DNA of 64,000 bases from Loripinus fragilis. Taxonomy: Eukaryota > Mollusca > Bivalvia > Lucinida > Lucinidae. Shown in pieces: positions 32,659 to 43,150 of the stretch; the first letter of the stretch is position 1, and every line of letters starts with the position of its first letter. The stretch covers positions 10,664,751 through 10,728,750 of the forward strand of contig OZ026514.1 in the NCBI GenBank assembly GCA_964019695.1. Direction: 5' to 3'. The notes under the pieces are model-generated. The model did no database searches, had not been told where the DNA came from, and saw nothing but the letters and a program-made list of their open reading frames with translations. The position numbers and the translations under genes are program-made.

Positions 32659-33933
32659 CTAGTTTAAATATTTCCTGCTATGGTCCATTCTGACACCACA
32701 TTCCCACTGATAATGGCCATACTGACGACAGCGGAAACATAAAGGACCTCTGTTCAAATTATCTTCCTTGTCACCATCTGTATGTGAAGGTTGCTGTTCA
32801 TTCTGTCTATTAAAATTGTGTTGAAATGAATTTGTACTTTGTTGTGTTTGACCTTGATATGTATTGTTGTATCTTTGACCTTGACTCCTACTTCTGTATG
32901 ACTGCTGATTGTTTTGTGAACCATAATGCTGGTTATGTCTAGTGTTACTTGGTTCTCTATATGAATCTTGATAACTTTGGCCCTGATCATAATTTCTGTT
33001 GTAAGATCTATCTTGTGGTGCATTTTGTCTATTGCTAAAATGCTGTTTGCTTTTACCCCTTCCTCTTGTGTTTGTGCTATTTGATGTTTGTGAATTGACT
33101 TTACTTTCAAGCTTTTGTACTGTGTCAGTTAATGATTGGATCATGGATTTCATTTCTTTTAGCTCTTTCTTATCATCACTATGGTTTTGATTTGTTGATG
33201 CAATGCAGTGTGTCACTTGTTCATCTGGTTTTAAATGGTCTTGTTCAATTTTTCTAATTGCAACTCTGAGATGGTCAAAATCCTTTATCTGCTCAAATTT
33301 ATATGCACACATACTCTTTAATGATGGTCTGAGTCCTTGGAAAAACATATTCCTTAACATATCATTGACTTGACCTGGTTCAACTAGCTTTCTGTCAACT
33401 GCTGATGATAAAATATTTTCTAGCCTGCATGACCATTTAGTAACATCCTCATGATCTTCCTGTTTTGAGCTGTAAAATTTAGCTAAAAGATGCTCTTTTG
33501 AGTCTACTTCTCCATAAACACTGTCAAATTTTTCAAGTATGTCTGAAATACTTGCACCATACCCTAAACGACGTAATAGGTTACTTGCTTCACCCCTCAG
33601 AGAATTTCTAATGGCTTGAGCTATGACCTCTGGTCTATGTACCTTCTCAAGGGTAAGGCATCTGATCTCATACACCCATTGTGCATAACTTGCCTCTCCT
33701 TTTGAACTATCTCCATAAAAGAGTGAAATGCGGGGTTGGTGAACTGAAGAGATAGTACTTTTTGTTTTCTCAATACTCTCAGTTCGCTCTGGTTCCTTTT
33801 TAATTTCTGTTTCCTTACCAAATGCCTTAAGCCAATTTTCTAAATCTTCAGGGGTATCTGCTTTAGGTTTAACCTTTAATTTGTTGAAAGCCTCAACCAA
33901 CTTTGCAATTTCCTCAGCGTTTAAGTCAGACAT
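32659..33933 (-). CDS. gag: Gag protein with PNMA-like capsid and CCHC zinc knuckle
   Basis: An intact frame of 424 residues. After a charged N-terminal region (residues 1-65) comes a capsid-like domain. Its words ISLFYGDSSKGEASYAQW, SLRGEASNLLRRLG and the following helical stretch resemble the retroelement capsid fold kept in vertebrate PNMA proteins. Residues about 265-390 are Gln/Asn/Ser/Arg-rich and likely disordered. A CX2CX4HX4C knuckle lies at C399, C402, H407 and C412, 12 residues from the end. It should form the particle shell and bind element RNA. The reading frame ends in the -1 slippery site. The overlapping frame at 32754-33110 is a shadow of the Gln/Asn-rich part. Confidence 0.95.
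   Translation of the reverse strand: MSDLNAEEIAKLVEAFNKLKVKPKADTPEDLENWLKAFGKETEIKKEPERTESIEKTKSTISSVHQPRISLFYGDSSKGEASYAQWVYEIRCLTLEKVHRPEVIAQAIRNSLRGEASNLLRRLGYGASISDILEKFDSVYGEVDSKEHLLAKFYSSKQEDHEDVTKWSCRLENILSSAVDRKLVEPGQVNDMLRNMFFQGLRPSLKSMCAYKFEQIKDFDHLRVAIRKIEQDHLKPDEQVTHCIASTNQNHSDDKKELKEMKSMIQSLTDTVQKLESKVNSQTSNSTNTRGRGKSKQHFSNRQNAPQDRSYNRNYDQGQSYQDSYREPSNTRHNQHYGSQNNQQSYRSRSQGQRYNNTYQGQTQQSTNSFQHNFNRQNEQQPSHTDGDKEDNLNRGPLCFRCRQYGHYQWECGVRMDHSRKYLN
32662..32668 (-). promoter_or_regulatory. -1 ribosomal frameshift slippery heptamer T_TTA_AAC
   Basis: The last two sense codons of gag are TTA AAC, preceded by T and followed at once by TAG. Slipping back one base gives TTT AAA and enters the pol frame (CTA GGT CAG), which is open from here through the whole of Pol. 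This heptamer is among the most efficient known -1 sites, best known from nidoviruses. The pol frame has a stop just upstream (CCA TAG CAG), so the shift must occur in this short window. Confidence 0.9.
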
Positions 33934-34265
33934 TATTGCTACTTATACTGGCACTAATGAATCTTACTAATTTGCACTATTGGGTAAACACTTCTTGATT
34001 TGAGGCACAAAAATAAATACATGCACACAAATGTCACGTAAACAACAAAATGACTATATATAAAACCGATACCTGATATAATAGCAAATATCAAGTACTA
34101 GCTATGCAACACCATAAACTGTCAAACTACTAGCTGCTAAGTTAAATATAGTTCAGTATGTGACAAAAGAAATATTACTGAGGTTGAAGCTTTACAATGG
34201 GATCACGTGGCGGAAACCAATGTCCAAACATCGCTCCAGAGCAAGCCACAACACAGCAAAACTTC
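33934..34265 (-). other. Spacer between accessory frame and gag
   Basis: About 330 bases without an open frame, forming the immediate gag leader. No splice acceptor could be assigned with confidence, so how gag is reached from the capped end is unknown. Confidence 0.4.
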
Positions 34266-35028
34266 TTAGTCTTGACAATATGGAATTTGTAAATGTAGAA
34301 CTAGTCTACGCAGCCAGTATTTAGACAGTGTGACGTCAGGGTGAATGCCATCAACTAGTAAACTAAATGACACCTTGACAGTTGAATGGGACTTGTTGCT
34401 TTTTCTACTTTTAATCAAATCCAATCCAAACTTGGGAGCACTGATGCTGTTTGAAGCATTTATTTCTTGTATTGCCCTATTCAAATATTCAATCTTATCT
34501 AGCAATATACGTGTACTATCCTTAAAGATCTCAGGATTTCGACAATACTGGTGCTGATTCCAAATCTCTACAGAATATTGTGGGCACTCTAAAAATACAA
34601 CCTTGACCTTTGGCCTATAAACTGCTGTTACTGCTAATATTCTATTATACTGCTTTATGATGTCATCTACAGTAACCTCACTTAAATCAATACACTCCTT
34701 CTTCTTTTAGCTGGTCTAGGCTCACTACTTTCATATGATTCAATAAAACTTGTCAAATCACATGTCTCCGTCCAAACAGCTATAAGAATGTTACCATACG
34801 CTTTAACAAACTGCTCTACATTATGTTGTATGAAATTAGCTGCCTGAAAAGAAGTTCTACCTCCTTTACAATGCCAGACTGTATCTTTCTCAGGATAACT
34901 TGACTTTACCGAGCTTGCAACCTAGAGCCTTTACTATCTGAAACAACTATAAGTGTTCTGTCTCTATAATTTACTGGTCTTTCTACCTGATGTTTGTCAA
35001 GATATTTAACCAAATCTTTAAAACTCAT
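34266..35028 (-). pseudogene. Accessory coding region with SGNH/GDSL-hydrolase-like motifs, two frameshifts
   Basis: Read on the minus strand, an ATG at 35028 opens 40 codons ending at 34906. The protein-like sequence then continues in the -1 frame, and again in a further -1 frame after a purine run at 34695-34710, to a stop at 34266. That gives about 254 codons in all. The first part has VVSDSKGSRL, like SGNH block I (nucleophile Ser in GDS). The second has GGRTS (block II-like) and AVWTETCDLT, which occupies the place of the GxND block. The third ends with DGIHPD, the Asp-x-x-His of block V, then a Trp/Leu/Arg-rich helix. Both shifts equal 1-nt deletions, while gag and pol are intact. Possible explanations are recent decay of a dispensable gene, sequencing or assembly indels, or an unusual expression mode. 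The family call is by motif only; the Asn of block III is not present. Confidence 0.6.
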
Positions 35029-36149
35029 TTGTACCCTAGATATGCTATCACAAAAGACAAGATAAGCCACAACACTGTTTCAAAAGTTATCACAATATCT
35101 GTAAACAAAATCTACAGAACAATCATATATGGAGAGAAGAAATCTTCTGGCTCCTAGTCTATAAGTCAAAATTATTGCATATCTGGCCCCTAGTCTATAC
35201 TAAACACAAACTTGTTGAAAATCTGACCCTTAGTCTATATAAAACAAAAATTGTTGAATATATATCTAAATTTCAACAAGAGTGGTCTTTTTCAGCTTAG
35301 CTTAAGTGCATCTCAGGTATTATATGTTAGTTGTATGCTATTAAGATAGAGTGATTGTTAAATGTGCCATGCAACACTGTCATTCCACACTTACAACTAT
35401 AATTATATCACAGGATCTCCAAACAAGCAATTTAAACTGAGTTTTTCACAGACATTTTCCTAATCAACTTTAGACATCAGCTGCCACTACAGCAAATGAC
35501 AAAGTCAATTTCACAATTTTTTTCTAAGAAAATAGGTCTTAACGATTCAATGAATTGTCTACATTAAGGTGTGTAACACATCTATTTACAGGTGTATTAT
35601 CAATATCAAATGACATCTTCAAGCTTAAAGCATATAATTAAGAGTTAAATACTCAAGACTCTTATCTGGAGCTCTATGATACTAAACTAAACCATTTTCA
35701 CACCTTTCACACATTAGCTTACCATACCAGGGCGTAGAGATTGGCTGGTCACATCTAATTGCTTTTACTTGAAAAATAATGAACTGTCTTTTTAAGAAAG
35801 TCACTGCTTGTTGTTTGGAAAAATGCGAACTGATCTGGATCTATGCTGTATGACACAATGTAAATATCACTGAAGTCACGTACAACTAATCAGAAAATGC
35901 ACAGTGCTTTTATAAACTTCTTTCCTATCAGGAAAGTCAATACTTGTTGGTCATGGTGATCTGGATCACTGCTGTTTGGTTTCAGTGTCAGTTCAATGGA
36001 AAAGGGTTATAGAATAAATCAGCACAATTTTCGCAGTCCCAGAAAAGGCTGGTAGAATAATATAGTATCCAATAAGAACAACATCCGTATCGGTGGATTG
36101 AGAAGCAGTTCACATCAACATGTCACCATCAAAGTTTCACCAGGGTAGA
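35029..36149 (-). other. Long untranslated leader of the retrotransposon
   Basis: 1.1 kb between the primer site and the accessory frame, with no sizeable open frame. It contains three imperfect copies of 'ctagtctata' with flanks at 35150-35280 (period about 43) and two diverged copies of a 'tgatctggatcta/c' segment near 35830 and 35960. Packaging or translation signals may lie here, but none is recognisable. Confidence 0.5.
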
Positions 36150-36150
36150 C

Positions 36151-36167
36151 TTGAACGTTGGGCGCCA
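36151..36167 (-). promoter_or_regulatory. Primer binding site, tRNA-Lys type
   Basis: Three bases after the 5' LTR the element strand reads TGGCGCCCAACGT, complementary to the 3' end of animal tRNA-Lys(CUU) (ACGTTGGGCGCCA). The match stops after 13 bases; TCAA follows. Confidence 0.85.
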
Positions 36168-36170
36168 TTT

Positions 36171-37850
36171 TGTAACCGACCGTCCCGGTAGCTCAGAATG
36201 AATGAGACGAAACAGAAGACTCTTAATCTATTTTATTGGTCGATCACAAACTCGATCAATCGATCAATCACAATCACAATCGAACAATCACAATCGCAAT
36301 CGGGTCTGAAAAATAAAATAAAATATACATTTACCCGAAATGTCCTAAATAATATTGAGGATCGAATGACCTGGTAATTTACGCAGTAAGGTCATTCTTG
36401 TCACACTGTTGCGGGCAAACAAGTTCATAATTCAGCAGCTCATCGGATGTTGCTTATTAACAGAAAACACTGCTTTACATTGGAACACTATGAACCTGAT
36501 TGTCTGCATCGGTGCAACGGCAAATTAAACATGTGTCTAGTCTGCTCAGTTATTATAAAGATGGCTAGCAATTTAAGTTAAACACAACTTAAATCTCTTT
36601 GATATATAAATAATTAAATGAACATGTAATCAGCTCTTTCTGCTTGATCATCATACTAACTGTCAAATGCGTAAATCCATTATTGCAGGTTTACGCCCCT
36701 TTCAACAATGTTTCAGTCATATCAGGGCCGATATGAATGATGAAAAATATATACAAGTTATGATCAGCAGACTTGGGCTAATTCTGATAAGCACGCATAT
36801 GTGTGTACCTACTATATACAAGAAAACTAGGTTTGTCAAATGCACTGAAAGTAGCCATTTGAAATATATATAGATGTGACCTTCCTTTCTCTAAGTAAAA
36901 CCAACGTTAAAATATCAGGGGGGAGATCTCTCAAGCTTACCTGAACTATGGGTTCTTGACCGCTGTCTCTTACTCTCTCTCCATCATTCTCAGTGAGTGT
37001 TAATACTGAAAAACAAAGGAACAACAAGTGCACTCGTGTGACATGTTACAAATTAATTATATTAGTAGACAAGCTAAACTGAAATTGATGACCACATAAA
37101 GTATAGATTGAATTATGAAAACTCGGAAATGGTTTTAGGTCTAGAAATATTGCACGGAAACTATGAACATCAAGTTAGCTCTTCGTCAGGGTCTTCTCTG
37201 TGCTACTTTTAGAATTTACTAAATACTTGATAAAGCAATTGAAGAATTCAGCTTTTATAATGAATTTACTGAAGTACAAAGGCACAGTATCCTCAGAGTT
37301 TTTGTTGCATGGAATTTACCAACGAAGTAAACATTTTGGAGCCAGATCAGGATCCAACATTTGGTGTAAAGATATTTTGTCTAAATTTACTTACTTTATA
37401 ATGAAAAAATGATAGGAAACCTCCAAATATAACTTTTTCTTCTTTCTCTCTCAAATTCATACAAGACTATGATTTTCCTTCTTGCTACAGTTAATTCTAT
37501 TATTATGCAAAATGTGCTCACCCTTTCGACCAATGAAATCTAAATTGACCACCTAATCTGCCTTCAGCTATACCTGGCTGATCTCAATAAAATACCAACA
37601 GCACAAAAGATTTATTCAACCTAAAGGCGTTCACCTGAGCAACTAGAAGTACAAAAGATTAATACAACCTAATGTCGCTCACCTGAGCAACTATAGCTCT
37701 CCCATGTATTTAAAACTATCACATCTAAACTTGGTTAAAACAATGAAACAGTGAAAATGAACTAATTAAGTTAATTATTTCACTGCTACTAAGACTTAAA
37801 ATGCTACCTAATGAATTAAGCTATAAACAATAAAATCTACCTCTGCTACA
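36171..37850 (-). repeat. 5' LTR (1680 bp)
   Basis: Same 1680 bases as 26554-28233, in the same orientation. Its U3 terminus (TGTAGCAGAGG on the minus strand, at 37850) is intact to the last base and is joined directly to an inverted LTR fragment instead of genomic DNA. Confidence 0.95.
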
Positions 37851-39226
37851 AATTTAGATTTCATTGGTCGAAAGGGTGAGCACATTTTGCATAATAATAG
37901 AATTAACTGTAGCAAGAAGGAAAATCATAGTCTTGTATGAATTTGAGAGAGAAAGAAGAAAAAGTTATATTTGGAGGTTTCCTATCATTTTTTCATTATA
38001 AAGTAAGTAAATTTAGACAAAATATCTTTACACCAAATGTTGGATCCTGATCTGGCTCCAAAATGTTTACTTCGTTGGTAAATTCCATGCAACAAAAACT
38101 CTGAGGATACTGTGCCTTTGTACTTCAGTAAATTCATTATAAAAGCTGAATTCTTCAATTGCTTTATCAAGTATTTAGTAAATTCTAAAAGTAGCACAGA
38201 GAAGACCCTGACGAAGAGCTAACTTGATGTTCATAGTTTCCGTGCAATATTTCTAGACCTAAAACCATTTCCGAGTTTTCATAATTCAATCTATACTTTA
38301 TGTGGTCATCAATTTCAGTTTAGCTTGTCTACTAATATAATTAATTTGTAACATGTCACACGAGTGCACTTGTTGTTCCTTTGTTTTTCAGTATTAACAC
38401 TCACTGAGAATGATGGAGAGAGAGTAAGAGACAGCGGTCAAGAACCCATAGTTCAGGTAAGCTTGAGAGATCTCCCCCCTGATATTTTAACGTTGGTTTT
38501 ACTTAGAGAAAGGAAGGTCACATCTATATATATTTCAAATGGCTACTTTCAGTGCATTTGACAAACCTAGTTTTCTTGTATATAGTAGGTACACACATAT
38601 GCGTGCTTATCAGAATTAGCCCAAGTCTGCTGATCATAACTTGTATATATTTTTCATCATTCATATCGGCCCTGATATGACTGAAACATTGTTGAAAGGG
38701 GCGTAAACCTGCAATAATGGATTTACGCATTTGACAGTTAGTATGATGATCAAGCAGAAAGAGCTGATTACATGTTCATTTAATTATTTATATATCAAAG
38801 AGATTTAAGTTGTGTTTAACTTAAATTGCTAGCCATCTTTATAATAACTGAGCAGACTAGACACATGTTTAATTTGCCGTTGCACCGATGCAGACAATCA
38901 GGTTCATAGTGTTCCAATGTAAAGCAGTGTTTTCTGTTAATAAGCAACATCCGATGAGCTGCTGAATTATGAACTTGTTTGCCCGCAACAGTGTGACAAG
39001 AATGACCTTACTGCGTAAATTACCAGGTCATTCGATCCTCAATATTATTTAGGACATTTCGGGTAAATGTATATTTTATTTTATTTTTCAGACCCGATTG
39101 CGATTGTGATTGTTCGATTGTGATTGTGATTGATCGATTGATCGAGTTTGTGATCGACCAATAAAATAGATTAAGAGTCTTCTGTTTCGTCTCATTCATT
39201 CTGAGCTACCGGGACGGTCGGTTACA
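37851..39226 (+). repeat. Inverted 1376-bp LTR fragment retaining the U5 terminus
   Basis: This is the reverse complement of 26554-27929, without length change. It begins inside LTR sequence (aatttagat, equal to the complement of 27921-27929) and ends exactly at the U5 terminus GGTTACA, followed by GATT. It lacks the last 304 bases at the U3 end of the LTR. Open frames in it duplicate those of the LTRs exactly. Confidence 0.93.
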
Positions 39227-39230
39227 GATT
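39227..39230. other. Target-site duplication GATT, right copy
   Basis: Matches 26550-26553. Its position after the inverted fragment shows that the fragment was part of the integrating molecule. Confidence 0.75.
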
Positions 39231-39459
39231 CACACCAGGAGCAATTGATTTAAAGTTTCAGATGACCCAAATATTGCTGAGCTTGACAACTTAAGAAAAG
39301 GGAACCTATACATTCCACCGTCGAAGTCAATCCCCATTTGGTTTAAACATTTATTTCGTTTTCATCACAATTTACAATATACTCGTATACATAACAATAT
39401 TAGAAATTTGTAAAAGGGTCTGACTCTATCCATGCTGTAAAAAGGCTAAGTGATCATAA

Positions 39460-40860
39460 AAATCCCTATCAACATAAATCAAGGGCCATAACTCTGCTGC
39501 CAATTTGCAGATCTTGTCAATATTAATGCATATACAAAAGGGGTACGTGCATTAAGAGGCTATTTTGGCCTCCCTATGGTGCAAACAATAAAAGTTGCTC
39601 TACACAAGTTTCTTCTTATTAGTTTATTAGAACAATAGCCCCAGTGTAAAGTTCTGGTATTGATTCGACTCTTACGGTTGCTATGGTAACAAAATGGCTG
39701 CCAAAATAGGCTGAAAATAGGAAAATGACCATTTAGGGGCAAATTTGAGACATGTAACAGAGTAGTTAATATAAAGCACAAGCAAATACCTAAAGAATAT
39801 TTTAACAGATGATGAGAATTATCACTATACACAATATATTAAAAGTTTTTTTGGTATTTGCTTGTGCTGATATCTAATTCTTAAAAAATCGGTCTCCAAA
39901 AGCCTCAAATTTGGCCTAAAATGGTAAATTCTCTATTTTAAGCCTATTTTGTCGGCCATTTTGGTTACCATAGCAACCGGTAAAAGTAAAATAAATGCCA
40001 GAATTTTACACATTCTTCTAATAAACCAATAAGATGAAATTGGTGAAAGGCAACTTTCAGTTTTTGGCTCTAGAGGGGGCCAAAATAGCCCCTAAATGCA
40101 CGTGCCCCTTTGAGCCAATTATGTCTTTTTGTTCTCAAGATATTGAACGGAAACTAAATTCTGACATAAATCAAGAGCCAAAAGTCCGTTACGAATTCGC
40201 GAAAAATTACAGATAACAATCCCAGTGTAGATCTTGACATTATCAATGTATATGCAAAGTTTGGTCAAATTATGTCCATTTGTTCTAAAAATATTGAACG
40301 GAAACGAATTTCTGACATAAATCAAGGACTATAACTCTTTTACAAATAAGTAAAAATGTCAGGTAACAATCCCAACCTAGATTTTGTCAATATAAATGCA
40401 TATAAATTGGGCGAAATTTTGTCAATTTGTTCTCAGATATTGAGCGTAAACGAAATTCTGACGTCAATCAAGGGCCATGACTCTGTTACAAATCTGCGAA
40501 ACGTGATGCGTAACAATCCCAACCTAGATCTTGTCAATGTAATTGCATATATATATAGTTTGATAAAATCAAGGACCATAACTCTGTTACGAATTTGCGG
40601 AAAATGACACGTCAGGTAATACTCCCAAACTTGTCAATATCAATGCATATACAAAATTTGGTAATATCTGTCCATTCGTTCTCAAGATATTGAGCGGAAA
40701 CAAAATTATGAACGAAATTCAGACATACAAATGGGAGAAAAATGATGCTTAACAATCCCACCTAGGTCTTGTCAATATCAATGCATCTACAAAATTTGGT
40801 ACCATTCCTTAATTTGTTCTCAAGATATTGGGCGGAGGGCGGAATGACGGAATGCGGAAT
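39460..40860. repeat. Diverged tandem array, approximately 130-160 bp units
   Basis: The phrases 'aatcaagggccataactctg', 'caatcccaacctagatcttg', 'tcaatgcatatacaaaattt' and 'gttctcaagatattgagcgg' recur from 40130 to 40850 about five times, with a first partial unit at 39475. The array is split by the palindromic insertion at 39540-40108 and ends in 'ggcggaatgacggaatgcgg'. Confidence 0.8.
39540..40108. mobile_element. 569-bp palindromic foldback element inside the tandem array
   Basis: Left 'ggggtacgtgcattaagagg' pairs with right 'cctaaatgcacgtgcccc'. Further in, 'ggttgctatggtaacaaaatgg' on the left pairs with 'ccattttggttaccatagcaacc' on the right. Almost the entire element is two arms meeting near 39840. 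It interrupts a unit of the surrounding array between 'catatacaaaag' and 'tttgagcca'. Confidence 0.7.
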
Positions 40861-41149
40861 GAATGATGGACGACCCAAATCCAGTATACCCCCCTCTATT
40901 CAGTGCGGGGCTATAAAAAGTATTAACATGGTTTTGTTCATTTACAGTTTACCGCTACTAGGTACTATCAAACTTAAATCACGACTTCACGACTTTTGTA
41001 AACACATTAGATGGAGATCTGAAGTGTCCCAAGCTATCACAACTTATATGGAGGTATGTTGTGAGACATATCACAGTGAAACCTATTTCATTAGTAATAT
41101 CAATGGTATTGTTTGTATATAAGGGTCACTAAAATATCTGGGTCTTGTC

Positions 41150-41650
41150 AAAGCAGTTGATCCACCAGGCATCTTCGCTGAGATGCTAAAGCCTGTTGGG
41201 GAAGCTGGTGCAGCTGGTGCAGCTGAGGCGTATGCCCTCGTTGAGGTGAATCTTTACCGACTGACAGAAGATTATATTGTCAGCTTCCACAGGGCCAAAT
41301 GGGAATGTATTCAACAGAGCAATCAACAGTGGCTTAACGTTAATTTAACAAGTGATAAAGGTGCTGGAGAATGTTGTGTAGGGTCTGATCAGGCAGGGAG
41401 GGCTGACCTCTTGACTCTCGTTTGTGGTATCTATCTGTGAGTTTGTCACTTTCCCATTGGTATCCTGGGTCAGGCGTGGTACTTGATTGTATCGATTCCT
41501 GATGTTTGCATCCTTACTTACTTTGGGATTAACGAGATGCAGTTTGGTTTCATGCCTGGTCGTGGCACTATTGATGCGAGATTCATTCTACGCCAGATAC
41601 AACAAAAGTAGCTAGCTGCAAACAAGCCACTCTGCAATATATTCTTCATG
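41150..41650 (+). pseudogene. Decayed LINE reverse-transcriptase fragment
   Basis: Around 41533-41630 one frame gives QFGFMPGRGTIDARFILRQ followed after a stop by LAANKPLC. This is the fingers motif of RTE/I-like LINE reverse transcriptases (QFGFxPGRGTxDAIFxLRQ). At 41160-41215 the words PPGIFAEMLKPVGEAGA resemble the preceding GPSGIxAEMLKAxGE block. Stops, frameshifts and a missing catalytic YADD show that it is dead. Confidence 0.65.
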
Positions 41651-41688
41651 TCCCGCGTGCCTAACAACATATTAGAAATGTACATGTA

Positions 41689-41887
41689 GGGTAAAGTCGG
41701 GTAACTTCGGACATCAGGTAAATTCGGACATACATTTGCAAACAGTGGAAATCAAGATGAGACGGCTCTTTATGAGCCGTCTCATCAGGATTTTTACTGT
41801 TTGCTTAGTTAATTTAATGTTTTATTTCAACAATTAAAATTGTAATCAAATTGGGTCGCTGTTGTCCGAAGTTACCTGACTTTACCC
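41689..41887. mobile_element. 199-bp MITE with GGGTAAAGTCGGGTAACTTC termini
   Basis: Left 'gggtaaagtcgggtaacttc' then 'ggaca' is mirrored by right 'tgtcc' and 'gaagttacctgactttaccc', 25 bp with one mismatch. A second perfect hairpin 'gatgagacggctc/gagccgtctcatc' sits in the middle. Confidence 0.8.
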
Positions 41888-42344
41888 ATTTTGCTTTACT
41901 GATAGAAACGATTTTTTCACAATGTATATGTTTAATGAAACTTTGAAAGATTGGACCCTTGTATTATCTTAGATCTGATATGATTACATCATTTATCACA
42001 TGTCATATCGGGTATGTTTAAATAAATTTTAACTCTGTTAAATGCAGATATCTATTGAAAGCTGGGCGGCAATAAAAGATAACCATCTTCAGGTCTATTA
42101 CTAGGATAACGAGTATCACTTTAGGACCACATAAATCTATATTCTGGCAATTTTATCGGCATAGGAGATTTCATTTGCATAAAATTGAAATAATTTACAT
42201 CATTTTTGATAAGATAGCAGCTGATGCGTAGGGGTAGTTTTTTTAGATGTTTGTATGCTGTCTAACACTACACATTAACATCTAAGCATGTACATGTAGC
42301 GGTACAAATTAAGGAAGAAGGCAAAGATCACAAATCCATACAAT
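41888..42344. other. Unassigned AT-rich stretch
   Basis: No gene or repeat boundary seen. Confidence 0.3.
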
Positions 42345-43150
42345 CAAATACTACACTTGACCGAGGCCACTATAAGGGAAAGTGACAAAAACACAAGAAG
42401 ACATCACATACAAGAGAGCCAAGAGGTTGGCTCCTTTCCAGCAGGTGACCACACGGCTGCAGGGAACAGACAAGACAGTATGACACGAAACACAAATGAC
42501 AAAAATGATCAACAAAAAAAGAACCGCCTTGGAACGGTCAGTAAGAAAATTACTGGAGGGCTTAAACATGTTTGACGGTACCAACCTCAGCCTTATTTCT
42601 GGTATACCATTTGGCGATTTCGGACATCTGTAGATATTAAATTACTGTAATATGTGCTGCACTAGATGCAATGTGGCAATGACAATACTTACAATACACT
42701 GTTAATTTGCGGTCTGTGATACGATTTGTTGTAAAATTGCATGCTGATACGATTGACCCAAATACCCCGAAAAAGACATTGCTACTACATTTGGCAGGTA
42801 ATAGCTACTTTGACATTTTATTTAAACTTGTTTGGATAGATATTGTTATATATGACCTAGTGCACAATGTAAAAAAAGTAAGTGAGTATGATCAGGAAAT
42901 ACCACAATCACAAACCGCAGACAACCCCATGGCACTGCGAGGAAGAGCCACTTAATCATCACGAGCCATCAGGAAGACAAATTAAGCAAAGCAACCAGCT
43001 CTTTCTTCCCCATCAAGATGATTGCAATACTAGAATGGACATAAAGTAACGTACACAACACATAGAACAATTACAGACACCCACAATGGGAGTAACAATA
43101 AACAAAAAGTCAACAACAACAGAACTACGGCCTTAGAACGGACAAGACTG
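42345..43150. repeat. Dispersed 'agcaaccagctctctcttcccc' family, two diverged fragments
   Basis: 42345-42590 and 42885-43150 share 'gaagacatcac', 'ccaagaggttggctcc' or 'aaagcaaccagctctttcttc', and 'aacaaaaagtcaacaacaacagaac'-type ends with the copies at 25320 and 52555. Short open frames here are by-products. Confidence 0.55.

Larger units (their letters stand above)
26554..39226 (-). mobile_element. Ty3/gypsy-class LTR retrotransposon with extra inverted LTR fragment
   Basis: In element orientation (minus strand) the order is: inverted LTR fragment, 5' LTR, primer site, leader with an accessory coding region, gag, pol, polypurine tract, 3' LTR. Integrase lies after RNase H, which defines the Ty3/gypsy order. 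The two LTRs are the same length, and every stretch I compared is identical, so insertion is recent. Gag and Pol frames are intact, so the element may be competent for movement or mobilisation. The inverted fragment makes both outer termini U5 ends, flanked by GATT. Lineage within Ty3/gypsy is not settled from sequence reading alone. Confidence 0.95.

Noticed and set aside
32754..33110. 118-codon frame inside gag
   Set aside because: Alternative frame of the Gln/Asn-rich part of Gag.
34345..34557. Plus-strand 70-codon frame in the leader
   Set aside because: Antisense of the accessory coding region, which has recognisable motifs on the minus strand.
41183..41440. 85-residue protein
   Set aside because: Better explained as a decayed LINE segment, with a QFGFMPGRGT reverse-transcriptase motif just downstream.
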